This document shows positions 9,659 to 18,440 of a stretch of DNA of 64,000 nucleotides, in pieces. The stretch is from SIG598 sp045605025 (GTDB lineage: Bacteria; Bacillota; Clostridia; Oscillospirales; Acutalibacteraceae), in NCBI GenBank assembly GCA_045605025.1, contig JAZUPE010000113.1, forward strand, positions 3,907 through 67,906, read 5' to 3'. The notes under the pieces were generated by a model, which was not told the origin of the DNA, searched no databases, and saw nothing but the letters and a program-made list of their open reading frames with translations. The stretch's first letter is position 1, and the number at the start of each line of letters is the position of its first letter. A program made the translations under genes and the position numbers.

Positions 9659-10135
9659 TTATCTTTCAATAAACTCGACTATGCTATCGATGATAGTCTG
9701 AGTGTTGCTTACATAAGAATCAAATTCGTGATTTTTCACATATTCCAGACCCATTTCTAATTCTGAGCAATCGTCCAATCCACAAATAAGATTTTGGCAT
9801 TTAAACTGGTCAATCAACTGCAGCTGGTGATCGTCCACATGTTCGCCATATTTGGCCAATCTGGGAACGGCAATCACTTTCTTTCCTCTTTTTACAGCTC
9901 CGATAATTGCGCCCGTTCCGCCGTGTGTGATTAGAATATCACACTTAGTCTCCCATTCTGCAAAGTCTTCTCTATCCAGAAACTCTTTATATGGATAATG
10001 TAAGGGCTTATAGCTGCTGGATCCAATTTGAGCAAATAACGGTTCATTAATTACATTTTTTTGCACTAAATCATCAATTGCCTGCAAAAGCCGATTGAAT
10101 TGGAATTTTTGAGATCCCACAGTGACGAAAATCAT
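9659..10135 (-). CDS. PssE-type glycosyltransferase subunit (GT28 C-terminal domain)
   Basis: The 158-aa protein begins MIFVTVGSQKFQFNRL and has GGTGAIIGAVKRGKKVIAVPR, the donor-binding GT28/Alg13 half. PssE/Alg13-like proteins provide the catalytic half of a split glycosyltransferase and pair with a membrane-bound PssD/Alg14-like partner. That partner is encoded immediately upstream, 13 bp away. In known systems the pair adds the second sugar (often glucuronic acid) to the lipid-linked primer; the sugar here is not determined. Confidence 0.86.
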   Translation of the reverse strand: MIFVTVGSQKFQFNRLLQAIDDLVQKNVINEPLFAQIGSSSYKPLHYPYKEFLDREDFAEWETKCDILITHGGTGAIIGAVKRGKKVIAVPRLAKYGEHVDDHQLQLIDQFKCQNLICGLDDCSELEMGLEYVKNHEFDSYVSNTQTIIDSIVEFIER

Positions 10136-10148
10136 GTACCTGTTCCCC

Positions 10149-10622
10149 CTAGTAGATACCGCCTAAATAAATTGAATTCGGATAAACCTTCTGCATCTGC
10201 GGCCATTGTACATAAAACTGGTCCGCAAACCTGTAGAGTAGCTTTCCTGTTTCCGTTGGCGAGGTAACCTTTGCAAACGATTCAATATAAATTAGCTTTT
10301 TTCCCATAACTTTTGCGATCAAACACATCGGAATCATCGCCAGAACGCCGGTACAGATAACAACGTTGGGCTTTTCTGCGAAGTATATTTTCAGTGATAA
10401 ACCAACATTTTTTATCATTTTCCAGATAAAAGTGCGCTCACGTCGATTTACCTGATGAAGATAATAAGTTTTTTTATCCTTGGCCGCTGTGCCGTAACCC
10501 GTCTGCTCGGTAAGAATGAAACTATCATATTTTTCCATTAAGGGACTCAGCATCATAAGTTGCTCGTAATGTCCGCCGGAAGAAGCAGCAAAACAAATTT
10601 TTGTCTTTTTCTTATTGTTCAT
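10149..10622 (-). CDS. PssD-type glycosyltransferase subunit (Alg14 family)
   Basis: The 157-aa protein has the Alg14-family start KICFAASSGGHYEQLMML and the conserved CTGVLAMIPMCLIAK and IYIESFAKVTSPTETGKLLY segments. Alg14/PssD proteins recruit the catalytic PssE subunit to the membrane and bind the lipid acceptor. It is the first gene of the AT-rich variable block. A 113-bp gap separates it from rmlD. Confidence 0.86.
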   Translation of the reverse strand: MNNKKKTKICFAASSGGHYEQLMMLSPLMEKYDSFILTEQTGYGTAAKDKKTYYLHQVNRRERTFIWKMIKNVGLSLKIYFAEKPNVVICTGVLAMIPMCLIAKVMGKKLIYIESFAKVTSPTETGKLLYRFADQFYVQWPQMQKVYPNSIYLGGIY

Positions 10623-10735
10623 TTAATGCACCTCAGAATTTCTGCCGAAGACTTATCGGCATTGTGCGACAGTACACTTCACCCGCAGCGATATTTCGAC
10701 ACAGACTTATTCATCGACCAAGTTCTACGACGGTA

Positions 10736-11653
10736 TCAATCAGAGTGAATTTCCATCAGATATCTTTCCAGTGCGTCCTGCCATGCAGGTAGCGGTTCAA
10801 AGCCGTTTGTTGTCAGCTTGCTCCTGTCCAGCCGGCTGTTAAAAGGTCTTGCCGCATTGGAAAGGCCGTACTCCTCGGTGGTTACGGGAACAACCTTTGT
10901 TTCGTAACCGGCATGATGGAAGATTTCACAGCAAAAATCATACCAACTGATATATCCACCCTCGTTGGTTGCGTGATAATAGCCGTACTTCTCTGTCTCG
11001 ATCATGTCCACCAGCAGGCGAGCAAGATCATAGGTGTAGGTCGGAGTGCCGATCTGGTCGTTGACCACACGTACAGTATCGTGCTTCCTGCCGATGTTCA
11101 GCATGGTTTTGATGAAGTTATTGCCGTTCACGCCGAACACCCATGCAATGCGCACAACGAAATACTTCTCTAAAGTATTTGCCACGGCAAGTTCGCCTTC
11201 TAACTTAGTCTGACCATAGACGTTCAGTGGCGCGTAGTCCTTGCAGTCCGGCGGCCAGGGCTCGGTTCCTTGGCCGTTAAAGACATAGTCCGTAGAGATG
11301 TACATCATCTTACGATCCAGGGTTTTGCAGACATCGGCAATGTTTTGTGTGCCACCCGCATTGATGGCGCGGACCTTCTCCACGAGCTCGTTGTCCTCAG
11401 CCATATCTACCGCCGTCCAAGCTGCGCAGTGAATTACAGCATCGGGGCAGACCTCGGTGATCACAGACCGTACCGCATCCTTGTCGGTAATGTCCAGCCG
11501 GATGTAGGGCATGGAACATACTGCCGTGCTGTCCGGCATGCCGCTGTACTCGGACTGTATATCGCTGCCAACGCCTTCGTGTCCTCGTTTGGCAAGCTCA
11601 TTCATCACATCATGCCCCAACTGACCGCCGACACCTGTAACAAAGACTTTCAT
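10736..11653 (-). CDS. rmlD: dTDP-4-dehydrorhamnose reductase
   Basis: The 305-aa protein makes dTDP-L-rhamnose from its 4-keto precursor, the last step of the pathway. MKVFVTGVGGQLGHDV is the NAD(P) Rossmann loop, and YGQTKLEGE holds the catalytic YxxxK. The frame stays open further upstream, but the Rossmann start and the position right after the rmlB stop favour the ATG at 11653. It sits 13 bp after rmlB. Confidence 0.93.
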   Translation of the reverse strand: MKVFVTGVGGQLGHDVMNELAKRGHEGVGSDIQSEYSGMPDSTAVCSMPYIRLDITDKDAVRSVITEVCPDAVIHCAAWTAVDMAEDNELVEKVRAINAGGTQNIADVCKTLDRKMMYISTDYVFNGQGTEPWPPDCKDYAPLNVYGQTKLEGELAVANTLEKYFVVRIAWVFGVNGNNFIKTMLNIGRKHDTVRVVNDQIGTPTYTYDLARLLVDMIETEKYGYYHATNEGGYISWYDFCCEIFHHAGYETKVVPVTTEEYGLSNAARPFNSRLDRSKLTTNGFEPLPAWQDALERYLMEIHSD

Positions 11654-11666
11654 CCGTTTGCTCCTT

Positions 11667-12692
11667 TTATCGATTGCCATACATCTGCTCGTAGTAATTC
11701 TGGTATTCGCCGCTGATGATCTCCTGCCACCAATCTTTGTTGTCCAGATACCACTGGATAGTTTTCTTAATTCCATCTCTGAACATGGTTTCGGGCAGCC
11801 AGCCCAGCTCGGAGTGAATCTTGGTGGGGTCTATGGCGTAGCGGAGGTCATGTCCCTTGCGATCGCCTACGTATGTAATGAGGCTTTCGGGTTTGTCGAG
11901 TTCATTGCAGATGATCCTTACAATATCAATGTTCGCCATCTCATTGTGACCGCCGATATTGTACACTTCACCCACACAGCCGTTATGTATTATCAGATCA
12001 ATGGCCTTGCAGTGATCCTCGACATACAGCCAGTCGCGCACGTTTTCGCCGGTACCGTATACAGGCAGAGGCTTATCCGCAAGAGCGTTGACAATCATAA
12101 GGGGGATCAGCTTTTCGGGAAAGTGATAGGGACCATAGTTGTTGGAGCAACGGCTGATGGTTACCGGCAGTCCGAATGTGCGATGATAGGACAGAACTAA
12201 CAGATCAGCGCCTGCCTTGGAGCTGGAGTAGGGACTGCTGGTATGGATGGGCGTCTCTTCGGTGAAGAACAGATCAGGACGGTCCAGCGGAAGATCACCG
12301 TAGACTTCGTCGGTGGAAACCTGATGGTAGCGCTCAATGCCGTACTTGCGGCAGGCGTCCATCATAACCTGAGTGCCCATAATGTTGGTCTGCAGAAACA
12401 CGTCTGGGGTTTCGATGGAGCGATCGACGTGGGATTCCGCAGCAAAGTTTACCACGATGTCGGGGTGTTCTTCTTCAAACAGCTGATACACTGCCTCACG
12501 GTCACATATATCCGCTTTTTCAAAGCGAAATTGTGGATTATCCATTACGCTTTTCAGAGTGGACAGGTTACCCGCGTAGGTAAGCTTGTCAAGGCAGATG
12601 ATCCGGTAGTCCGGGTACTTGTCCAGCATATGAAATACAAAATTTGAACCGATAAAACCGGCTCCACCGGTAACAATAAGCGTTCTACTCAT
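11667..12692 (-). CDS. rmlB: dTDP-glucose 4,6-dehydratase
   Basis: The 341-aa protein, normal length for the family, begins MSRTLIVTGGAGFIGSNFV (NAD-binding glycine motif). It carries HQVSTDEVYGDL and the YSSSKAGAD catalytic YxxxK motif. It converts dTDP-glucose to dTDP-4-keto-6-deoxyglucose, step two of dTDP-L-rhamnose synthesis. It lies between rmlC (18 bp) and rmlD (13 bp). Confidence 0.96.
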   Translation of the reverse strand: MSRTLIVTGGAGFIGSNFVFHMLDKYPDYRIICLDKLTYAGNLSTLKSVMDNPQFRFEKADICDREAVYQLFEEEHPDIVVNFAAESHVDRSIETPDVFLQTNIMGTQVMMDACRKYGIERYHQVSTDEVYGDLPLDRPDLFFTEETPIHTSSPYSSSKAGADLLVLSYHRTFGLPVTISRCSNNYGPYHFPEKLIPLMIVNALADKPLPVYGTGENVRDWLYVEDHCKAIDLIIHNGCVGEVYNIGGHNEMANIDIVRIICNELDKPESLITYVGDRKGHDLRYAIDPTKIHSELGWLPETMFRDGIKKTIQWYLDNKDWWQEIISGEYQNYYEQMYGNR

Positions 12693-12710
12693 TTATTTCT
12701 CTCCTGCTCC

Positions 12711-13271
12711 TTAAAACTCGCCGTAAACAAAGTTGCAGTCGCTGTCGTCAAGCGTGGGGCTGGCAGCATCTTTCTGACTTAGAATGGGATCCGCAATACC
12801 CCATTCCACGCCGATAGATGGATCGTCAAAGCGAATACTACGGTCGCATTCCTTGCTGTACAGGTTATCCACTTTGTAACAAAATTCAACGTTTTCGGTC
12901 AGCGTCACGAAGCCGTGTCCGAAGCCGCGCGGAATAAAGAACATGCGCTTGTTCTCGGCAGACAACTCTACGCTTACCCATTGCTTGTAGGTTGGGCTGC
13001 CCTTACGCAAATCGACGGCGACATCCAGTACCGCACCTCTGGTTACGCGTACCAGCTTAGCCTGAGCCATCGGTGCTATCTGGAAATGGATTCCGCGTAG
13101 AATGCCCTTCTGCGCGGAATAGGACTGGTTGTCCTGTACAAACACATTATCAATGCTAATCTCCGCCATTGATCTGGTGGAATATGTTTCCAAAAAATAA
13201 CCACGATGATCACCGTGAACTTCCGGCTCAATGATGCAAACCCCGGACAGCTTGGTATCAATTTTCTTCAT
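12711..13271 (-). CDS. rmlC: dTDP-4-dehydrorhamnose 3,5-epimerase
   Basis: The 186-aa cupin protein carries ILRGIHFQ with the catalytic His region, VLDVAVDLRKGSPTYKQW and FFIPRGFGHGFVTL, all typical of RmlC. It epimerises dTDP-4-keto-6-deoxyglucose at C3 and C5. It is cotranscribed with rmlA, 31 bp away, and rmlB. Confidence 0.95.
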   Translation of the reverse strand: MKKIDTKLSGVCIIEPEVHGDHRGYFLETYSTRSMAEISIDNVFVQDNQSYSAQKGILRGIHFQIAPMAQAKLVRVTRGAVLDVAVDLRKGSPTYKQWVSVELSAENKRMFFIPRGFGHGFVTLTENVEFCYKVDNLYSKECDRSIRFDDPSIGVEWGIADPILSQKDAASPTLDDSDCNFVYGEF

Positions 13272-13302
13272 AATGTCACCTTCGTTTTTGTCAGTGTAAT
13301 GC

Positions 13303-14196
13303 TTAGTACATCAGCTTTCCGTCTGCTACAGCCTTAAGGTGTGCGCCATATGGGCTATTGCCGTAACGCTCTGCAGACTCTAACAGCATTTCGTGACTGA
13401 TCCAGCCGGACTTATAAGCAATTTCTTCTGGTGCTGATATTTTGATGCCCTGACGTTTTTCAATCATCTGGACAAAAACGGCCGCATCTACAAGACTATC
13501 CATTGTACCGGTATCCAACCATGCAAAGCCGCGTCCAAGCAGCTGCACGTCCAGTTTGTCCTTCTTTAGGTACATATCGTTAAGCGTGGTAATTTCCAGC
13601 TCGCCTCGGGCAGAGGGATTCACCTCATGGGCCATCCTGCTGACTCCCTTGGGATAGAAGTACAAGCCGGTAATTGCATAGTTGCTCTTGGGGTCAGAGG
13701 GTTTTTCTTCTACAGAGATGACCTTGCCGCTGTCGTCAAATTCAACAATGCCAAAACGCTCGGGATCGTTGACATAGTAGCCGAACACAGTTGCGCGACC
13801 GTTCTGCTCGGCATTTTCTGCAGCTGTTTTCAGAATTTTGCTGAAGCCGTTGCCATAGAAAATATTGTCACCTAACACCATGGCGCAGGCATTCTCGCCA
13901 ATAAATTCCTCACATAAAATAAAAGCCTGGGCAAGTCCGTCCGGGGACGGCTGTACACAGTAGGATAGGTTAACGCCGAACTGGCTGCCGTCCCCAAGAA
14001 GATTCTCAAAGCGTGGTGTATCATCGGGAGTGGAAATTATTAGAATGTCTTTAATACCCGCAAGCATCAGAGTGCTCAGCGGGTAGTAGATCATGGGCTT
14101 ATCATAAATCGGCAGAAGTTGCTTGCTAGTTACCATCGTCAAGGGATAGAGACGGGTGCCTGCACCACCGGCAAGAATAATACCTTTCAATATCAT
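13303..14196 (-). CDS. rmlA: Glucose-1-phosphate thymidylyltransferase
   Basis: The 297-aa protein has the nucleotidyltransferase signature KGIILAGGAGTRLYPLT followed by SKQLLPIYDKPM. It makes dTDP-glucose, the entry point of dTDP-L-rhamnose synthesis. The frame is open 40 codons further upstream, but the ATG at 14196 follows GGTGGAGGTT and gives the normal length. It is the first gene of the leftward capsule operon, about 200 bp after a predicted promoter. Confidence 0.96.
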   Translation of the reverse strand: MILKGIILAGGAGTRLYPLTMVTSKQLLPIYDKPMIYYPLSTLMLAGIKDILIISTPDDTPRFENLLGDGSQFGVNLSYCVQPSPDGLAQAFILCEEFIGENACAMVLGDNIFYGNGFSKILKTAAENAEQNGRATVFGYYVNDPERFGIVEFDDSGKVISVEEKPSDPKSNYAITGLYFYPKGVSRMAHEVNPSARGELEITTLNDMYLKKDKLDVQLLGRGFAWLDTGTMDSLVDAAVFVQMIEKRQGIKISAPEEIAYKSGWISHEMLLESAERYGNSPYGAHLKAVADGKLMY

Positions 14197-14402
14197 AACC
14201 TCCACCAATTTCAAAAAAATGGTAAAAAACGCTAAGACGGTTCGCTGCAAGGATAGTTTACATGAATTATTACAGGTACAATCATCTGCTACGGATTGTA
14301 TTTTTCCTCTCAACAAATCACAGCAAGATAGACTGTGTAGCTTAAAATCTTATCATAATCGTTTTGTAGTTGAAACTAAATGACAGATAAACATTTATAA
14401 TT

Positions 14403-14431
14403 AATTTATCACTATTCCGGCTGATTGTCAA
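14403..14431 (-). promoter_or_regulatory. Predicted housekeeping promoter of the rml/capsule operon
   Basis: Read leftward: TTGACA (complement of 14426-14431), a 17-bp spacer and TAAATT (complement of 14403-14408). Transcription would start near 14396 and leave a leader of about 200 nt before rmlA. That is long enough for attenuation or antitermination control, but no known leader motif was recognised. Confidence 0.6.
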
Positions 14432-14759
14432 TCTTTGCACTCGAAATAGACTGTATTTATCTTAATATGTATGAACGCAACTGCGTGTTTTCAAATATAA
14501 TATTTCTTAATCAAAATTTACCTTGCATTGCTCCGCTTTTGCTTGTTTATAAGCGGTCATGCGTACAACGATTCTGTGTTTATGTTTGCAAACGCTTCTG
14601 CCATTTTTGTAATTTATTTAGTAATGATTCCATGACCGGATGCTGTGATTTCTCCGGATGCTGCTGTTATTTGACGACTAAGATTTAAGCGGGACAACAT
14701 ATCAATCTCAAATATGAGGCAGTGATCGGATGTTTTTTTGCCAATGAGTTCCGGACAGG

Positions 14760-15720
14760 CCCCTTGCTTTGGACGAGGATAGTGCGCATTCCGGCGATAC
14801 ATTTGAACAGCGCAATGAATATGAGGCAATGCGTCGCGAGTTTATGGAGGGTCATTGGATATACTTAGTCTTCAAAGATTTTTCAGCTGTGTATAGACGT
14901 CTGTGGGTTGCAAAGAGTAGCCAACCTTCTCACTGATGAAGCTGCTCAAACTACTCTCTTGGCAGAGTATGAGCGCAAAGAAGCAGCCGGCAAGAGCTGT
15001 TGTCGAAAAGTTTAGTTCGCGTTAAGTATTGTTGTGATACAAAAAGACGATGAGTAATGGCCTCCGTGTTGGCGTACTATGGCAGGGGAAAATAACTGCC
15101 AACAGATCAGTTACACTGAGATACCGGAACCAAAGTACCGTCACGTATTCGAGAACCACCATAAACTGATCATAGATTACCAATCTTTGCAGCTGTATGA
15201 GCACTAAGTGAATGGGCGCACTGTCTCAAACTATCGCGGTGAGAAAACATCGCAAAAACTAAACAGAGTACCGAGGGGCCTGATATGATGCTTGCTGTCT
15301 TCGGGAGGAAGCGGAGAGTCGCCAAGTTCCTGTACATCCGTGACATTATGAATCATCCACGAGAGGGAAGAAGCTCTGAAGGAAACTTAGACAAACTGAA
15401 AAAGGAGGCAGGTCCGCGGCATGTACGGTCTGCGCAACCAGATGATATGATATTGCAGATCGTCTGAACATGCTAATCTGCGTTAACCATGCTGCAAAAA
15501 CAGATATAGTTATATTTGACTATATCCTCGCAAAGGAGGAATTCGGCCGAACCGATGTAAAGTTGACAACAGTAAAAACAGAGTATACGAAGACTATATG
15601 GATATACAGATCAGCGCAGACACTGAGTTCCTGCTGCGCAATGGTGAGTTGTCCTAAGAACCGGAGGATGTTGCTGGTTCAGGAGCAGACGCGAACGATG
15701 CAGTGTACACGGTGTGGTTA
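14760..15720 (+). pseudogene. Decayed coding region of unknown origin
   Basis: The 14,197-15,843 stretch holds no intact gene. Protein-like pieces appear in changing frames. A 59-codon piece at 14760-14936 is acidic and aromatic and ends in a stop (FEQRNEYEAMRREFMEGHW). Another follows it in a different frame with AEYERKEAAGK. Pieces at 15285-15467 (AKFLYIRDIMNHPREGR) and 15470-15660 (TDIVIFDYILAKEE, then frame-shifted VYEDYMDIQISADTEF) look like frame-shifted parts of one former gene. I do not recognise the families. It could be a worn mobile-element cargo next to the capsule locus. Confidence 0.3.
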
Positions 15721-15778
15721 ACGCAGTCCATGAGTTGAAGAAACTTGCGGTGACCATTTTTCATAATTTTATTTGCAA

Positions 15779-15807
15779 GTATATCGTCTCCTTTTTGACA
15801 GATAATA
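15779..15807 (+). promoter_or_regulatory. SigmaG-like promoter of spoVT
   Basis: GTATA (15779-15783), 17 bp, then GATAATA (15801-15807) fits the forespore sigmaG pattern (GNATR, 17-18 bp, CATNNTA) at all but one base. In Bacillus subtilis spoVT is sigmaG-controlled, so the match makes biological sense. A TTGACA at 15795-15800 lacks a good -10 at the right distance. Confidence 0.42.
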
Positions 15808-15843
15808 CTATCGAAATCTGTAAACAAAGGAGACTTATTATAT

Positions 15844-16386
15844 ATGAAAGCAACCGGAATTGTACGCCGCATCGATGACCTCGGCCGCGTGGTCATTCCC
15901 AAGGAAATCCGCCGTACTATGCGTATTCGCGAAGGCGACCCTCTGGAGATTTACACCGATAACGACGGCGAGGTTATCTTCAAGAAGTATTCCCCCATCG
16001 GTGAACTGTCACCATATTCCGCCCAGTATGCAGACGTGATGTGCAAGAATGCCGGATATCCCGCACTGATATGCGATCGTGATCACATTGTGGCAGCGGC
16101 AGGTGTACCTCGCAAGGAGTATCTGGGACGGAGAGTATCCCATGATCTTGAAGAACTGATGGAGAACCGCCGCAGTTTTACCGTGCGTCCAGGCGACAAT
16201 GCCGAACTGTACCCCGTGGAGGGGCTGGAGCGCAGGGCTGTGGTGTGTTTTCCGGTCATAGCCTCGGGTGATGTCAACGGCGCGGTGCTGCTGCTGGAAA
16301 ACGATGCCGGACAGCATCCCCGTGACACAGAAATCAAGCTGGCGCAGGTGGCGGCAGGTTTCCTGGGCAAGCAGATGGAGGAATGA
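15844..16386 (+). CDS. spoVT: Stage V sporulation protein T, AbrB-type regulator
   Basis: The 180-aa protein has an N-terminal swapped-hairpin AbrB DNA-binding domain (MKATGIVRRIDDLGRVVIPKEIRRTMRI, residues 1-50). A C-terminal GAF-like domain (about 55-178) follows, the same layout and length as B. subtilis SpoVT. That protein tunes forespore gene expression late in sporulation. It is a single gene with an AAAGGAG ribosome site and its own terminator. Confidence 0.93.
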   Translation: MKATGIVRRIDDLGRVVIPKEIRRTMRIREGDPLEIYTDNDGEVIFKKYSPIGELSPYSAQYADVMCKNAGYPALICDRDHIVAAAGVPRKEYLGRRVSHDLEELMENRRSFTVRPGDNAELYPVEGLERRAVVCFPVIASGDVNGAVLLLENDAGQHPRDTEIKLAQVAAGFLGKQMEE

Positions 16387-16447
16387 GCCGGCAGCGGTAT
16401 AGGCTGCGGTTTTCCCGCCCATGATATCCGCCGGCGAACGCGGGCGA

Positions 16448-16500
16448 AAAAGCAGCACCCTGACGCCAATCTGCGTCAGGGTGCTGTGCCGGTTTTGTTA
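16448..16500. terminator. Bidirectional terminator between spoVT and the convergent gene
   Basis: A 13-bp perfect stem (16454-16466 with 16473-16485, loop CAATCT) has a T-run on the plus side and an A-run before it on the same strand. It can therefore stop both spoVT and the leftward gene at 16505. Confidence 0.85.
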
Positions 16501-16504
16501 TTTG

Positions 16505-17056
16505 TTACAGGGTGCGGAATTCAAGAGAGTTATATTCTGCGTAGATCCTTGCGGAGGAGTCTGCCGGTCCCCATACGATAATTGAACGTAAATTACCATC
16601 CGGATCCTGCGCGGAGTACCGGATGCAGTCGAAGTCCAGATCGGTCAGCGAACCGCGGACGGTCAGCGTTTCAAGAGCGGTGAAATTGACAAAGGCATCC
16701 AGCCCGACATGGCGAATGTCCCTGCCGATGTCAATTGCTTTGACGCGGTCGCGGAAGGCGTACCAGTCGGGCTGATGCACCCCTGCGGCATCAGCTTCGG
16801 AGAGGAGAGCCGTGTCAGGTCCCACGATCTCGCCGTCACCGTCGAATTTCAGAGTGCCGTCGGCGCGCAGTGACCATGAGATACCGTGCGCGGGATCCTC
16901 TCCCGATTTCACAGCAGGTGACGGGCAGCACACCACGGCGATCATTATGCACAGCACCATCACTGCAGCGATGATCGCGGAGCGCTCTTTGTTATACAAA
17001 ATAAGGCTGACGACGCTGCGCAGAGCATTCCGTATGCCGGTGTTTTTCTCCTGCAT
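16505..17056 (-). CDS. Membrane-anchored protein with BspA-type leucine-rich features
   Basis: The 183-aa protein has a short basic cytoplasmic start, one membrane span (about residues 24-44, ending in CC), and an outer domain. The outer part ISWSLRADGTLKFDGDGEI followed by YAFRDRVKAIDIGRDIRHVGLDAFVNFTALETL matches the lead-in and first repeat of BspA/LRR_5 surface proteins, but only about one repeat is present. The start at 17056 is chosen for its AGGAGG nine bases upstream. Its role is unknown, probably at the cell surface. Confidence 0.6.
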   Translation of the reverse strand: MQEKNTGIRNALRSVVSLILYNKERSAIIAAVMVLCIMIAVVCCPSPAVKSGEDPAHGISWSLRADGTLKFDGDGEIVGPDTALLSEADAAGVHQPDWYAFRDRVKAIDIGRDIRHVGLDAFVNFTALETLTVRGSLTDLDFDCIRYSAQDPDGNLRSIIVWGPADSSARIYAEYNSLEFRTL

Positions 17057-17224
17057 GTCTGAGAACCTCCTGACTGACGGCATGATAGGGATTTACGGAA
17101 CTATTTTACACCGGATCACGCCTGTTGGCAACAGTCCAGGTCATGTTTTCTCCGCTTCGGGAGAACTGTTGATTACGACGGTCGCTGCCGGTCGAAAAAT
17201 ACGGAAAATATGGGTAAAATATCA

Positions 17225-17253
17225 TTGATTTAACCGGATACAAACGGTATAAT
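17225..17253 (+). promoter_or_regulatory. Predicted promoter of the carboxypeptidase gene
   Basis: TTGATT, 17 bp, then TATAAT, about 40 bp before the ATG. Confidence 0.55.
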
Positions 17254-17291
17254 ATATTATTGTTTAATCTTGACTGCGAGGCATGTAAACT

Positions 17292-18341
17292 ATGAGAAGC
17301 AAACCCCTTCAGATCCTTCTGTTTCTGTTTACGGCAGCACTGATGACTTACATCAGCGCAGAATATATTCCAGCGCATCTGGAAAAGATCGCCATTGACC
17401 GGCTTACTCTTTCCCGGCTGGTTGATGAATCACCGGTCAGAGCGGTCTGGCTTGACACAAGCACCTGTCTTGATCTGGAAATTTCCCCCGTGGACAAGGA
17501 GTGTTCCGTTGCTTGGAAAAGCGGGGATGAATCCATCGTTTCGGTGAATGACCGCGGCGTTATGACCGGACACGCGCTGGGCAGCGCGATTGTTACCGTC
17601 ACCGCCGACAGCGGAGCCAGTCTTTCCATGAATGTTGAAGTAATCCGCAAGCCGGTGCCTTCCGGATCCGATCTTCCGCAGGTATATCATGAGATTCCCA
17701 TCGTTGCCAACGGTCACACTCCCATCGGTGCCGACTATATTCCTGACGAACTGGTGAGCATTCCTTCTTATCTCAGGGTCAACAAGAACGGTATGAAAAT
17801 GACCCGTGAAACGCTGGAAGCCTATTCCGCTATGGCGCAGGATGCCGAGCGTGCTACCGGACAGGCTCTCATGGTCATCAGCGGATACCGCAGCTATGAA
17901 ACCCAGAAGCGCCTTTACGATGAGGACGTGGATTATTACATGAGGCGGGGCTATTCCCGCGAGCGGGCTCAGGAAATGACCGAGCGCACCACCAACAAGC
18001 CGGGCTGCTCCGAACATCAGCTGGGCAACTCCATCGACATCGGCACCGGTCCTTCTCTGCAGTATGATTTCCTTTACACCCGTGCGGGTGCGTGGGTCAC
18101 AGCGCATGCCCACGAATACGGCTTCATTCTGCGCTATCCCGCCGACAAGGTGGAAAAGACCACCATCGATTACGAAGCATGGCACTTCCGCTATGTGGGA
18201 AGGGATCACGCAAAGTATATCTATGAGCACGGTCTGTGTCTTGAGGAGTACATCGAGCTGCTCTACGAGGCAAACATCGCCGCTGAAGAATACGCCAAGA
18301 CCATTACCGCCACCGAATATCTGGCTTCCACGGTCAACTGA
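17292..18341 (+). CDS. VanY-type D-alanyl-D-alanine carboxypeptidase with an Ig-like domain
   Basis: The 349-aa protein has an N-terminal signal anchor (residues 5-22) and a BIG2-type Ig-like domain (about 60-120; SGDESIVSVNDRGVMTGHALGSAIVTV). A C-terminal VanY domain (about 165-330) follows. The zinc and catalytic motifs are visible: SGYRSYETQKRLY, SEHQLGNSIDIG and EAWHFRYVG. VanY enzymes trim the terminal D-alanine from peptidoglycan stems outside the membrane. No other vancomycin-resistance genes lie nearby, so a cell-wall maturation role is more likely than resistance. Confidence 0.9.
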   Translation: MRSKPLQILLFLFTAALMTYISAEYIPAHLEKIAIDRLTLSRLVDESPVRAVWLDTSTCLDLEISPVDKECSVAWKSGDESIVSVNDRGVMTGHALGSAIVTVTADSGASLSMNVEVIRKPVPSGSDLPQVYHEIPIVANGHTPIGADYIPDELVSIPSYLRVNKNGMKMTRETLEAYSAMAQDAERATGQALMVISGYRSYETQKRLYDEDVDYYMRRGYSRERAQEMTERTTNKPGCSEHQLGNSIDIGTGPSLQYDFLYTRAGAWVTAHAHEYGFILRYPADKVEKTTIDYEAWHFRYVGRDHAKYIYEHGLCLEEYIELLYEANIAAEEYAKTITATEYLASTVN

Positions 18342-18440
18342 CGGACATGAGGCCTCCGGAGCGTATTATCTGGATTGTATATTACAAAAAGCTGCGGCAT
18401 AAGCAACGTAAATACCCTTTGATTGAAAGGAATATATATC

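Noticed and set aside
17292..18341. Vancomycin-resistance gene
   Set aside because: The VanY-type domain is common in cell-wall enzymes; no vanHAX, vanRS or vanZ genes are present in the window.
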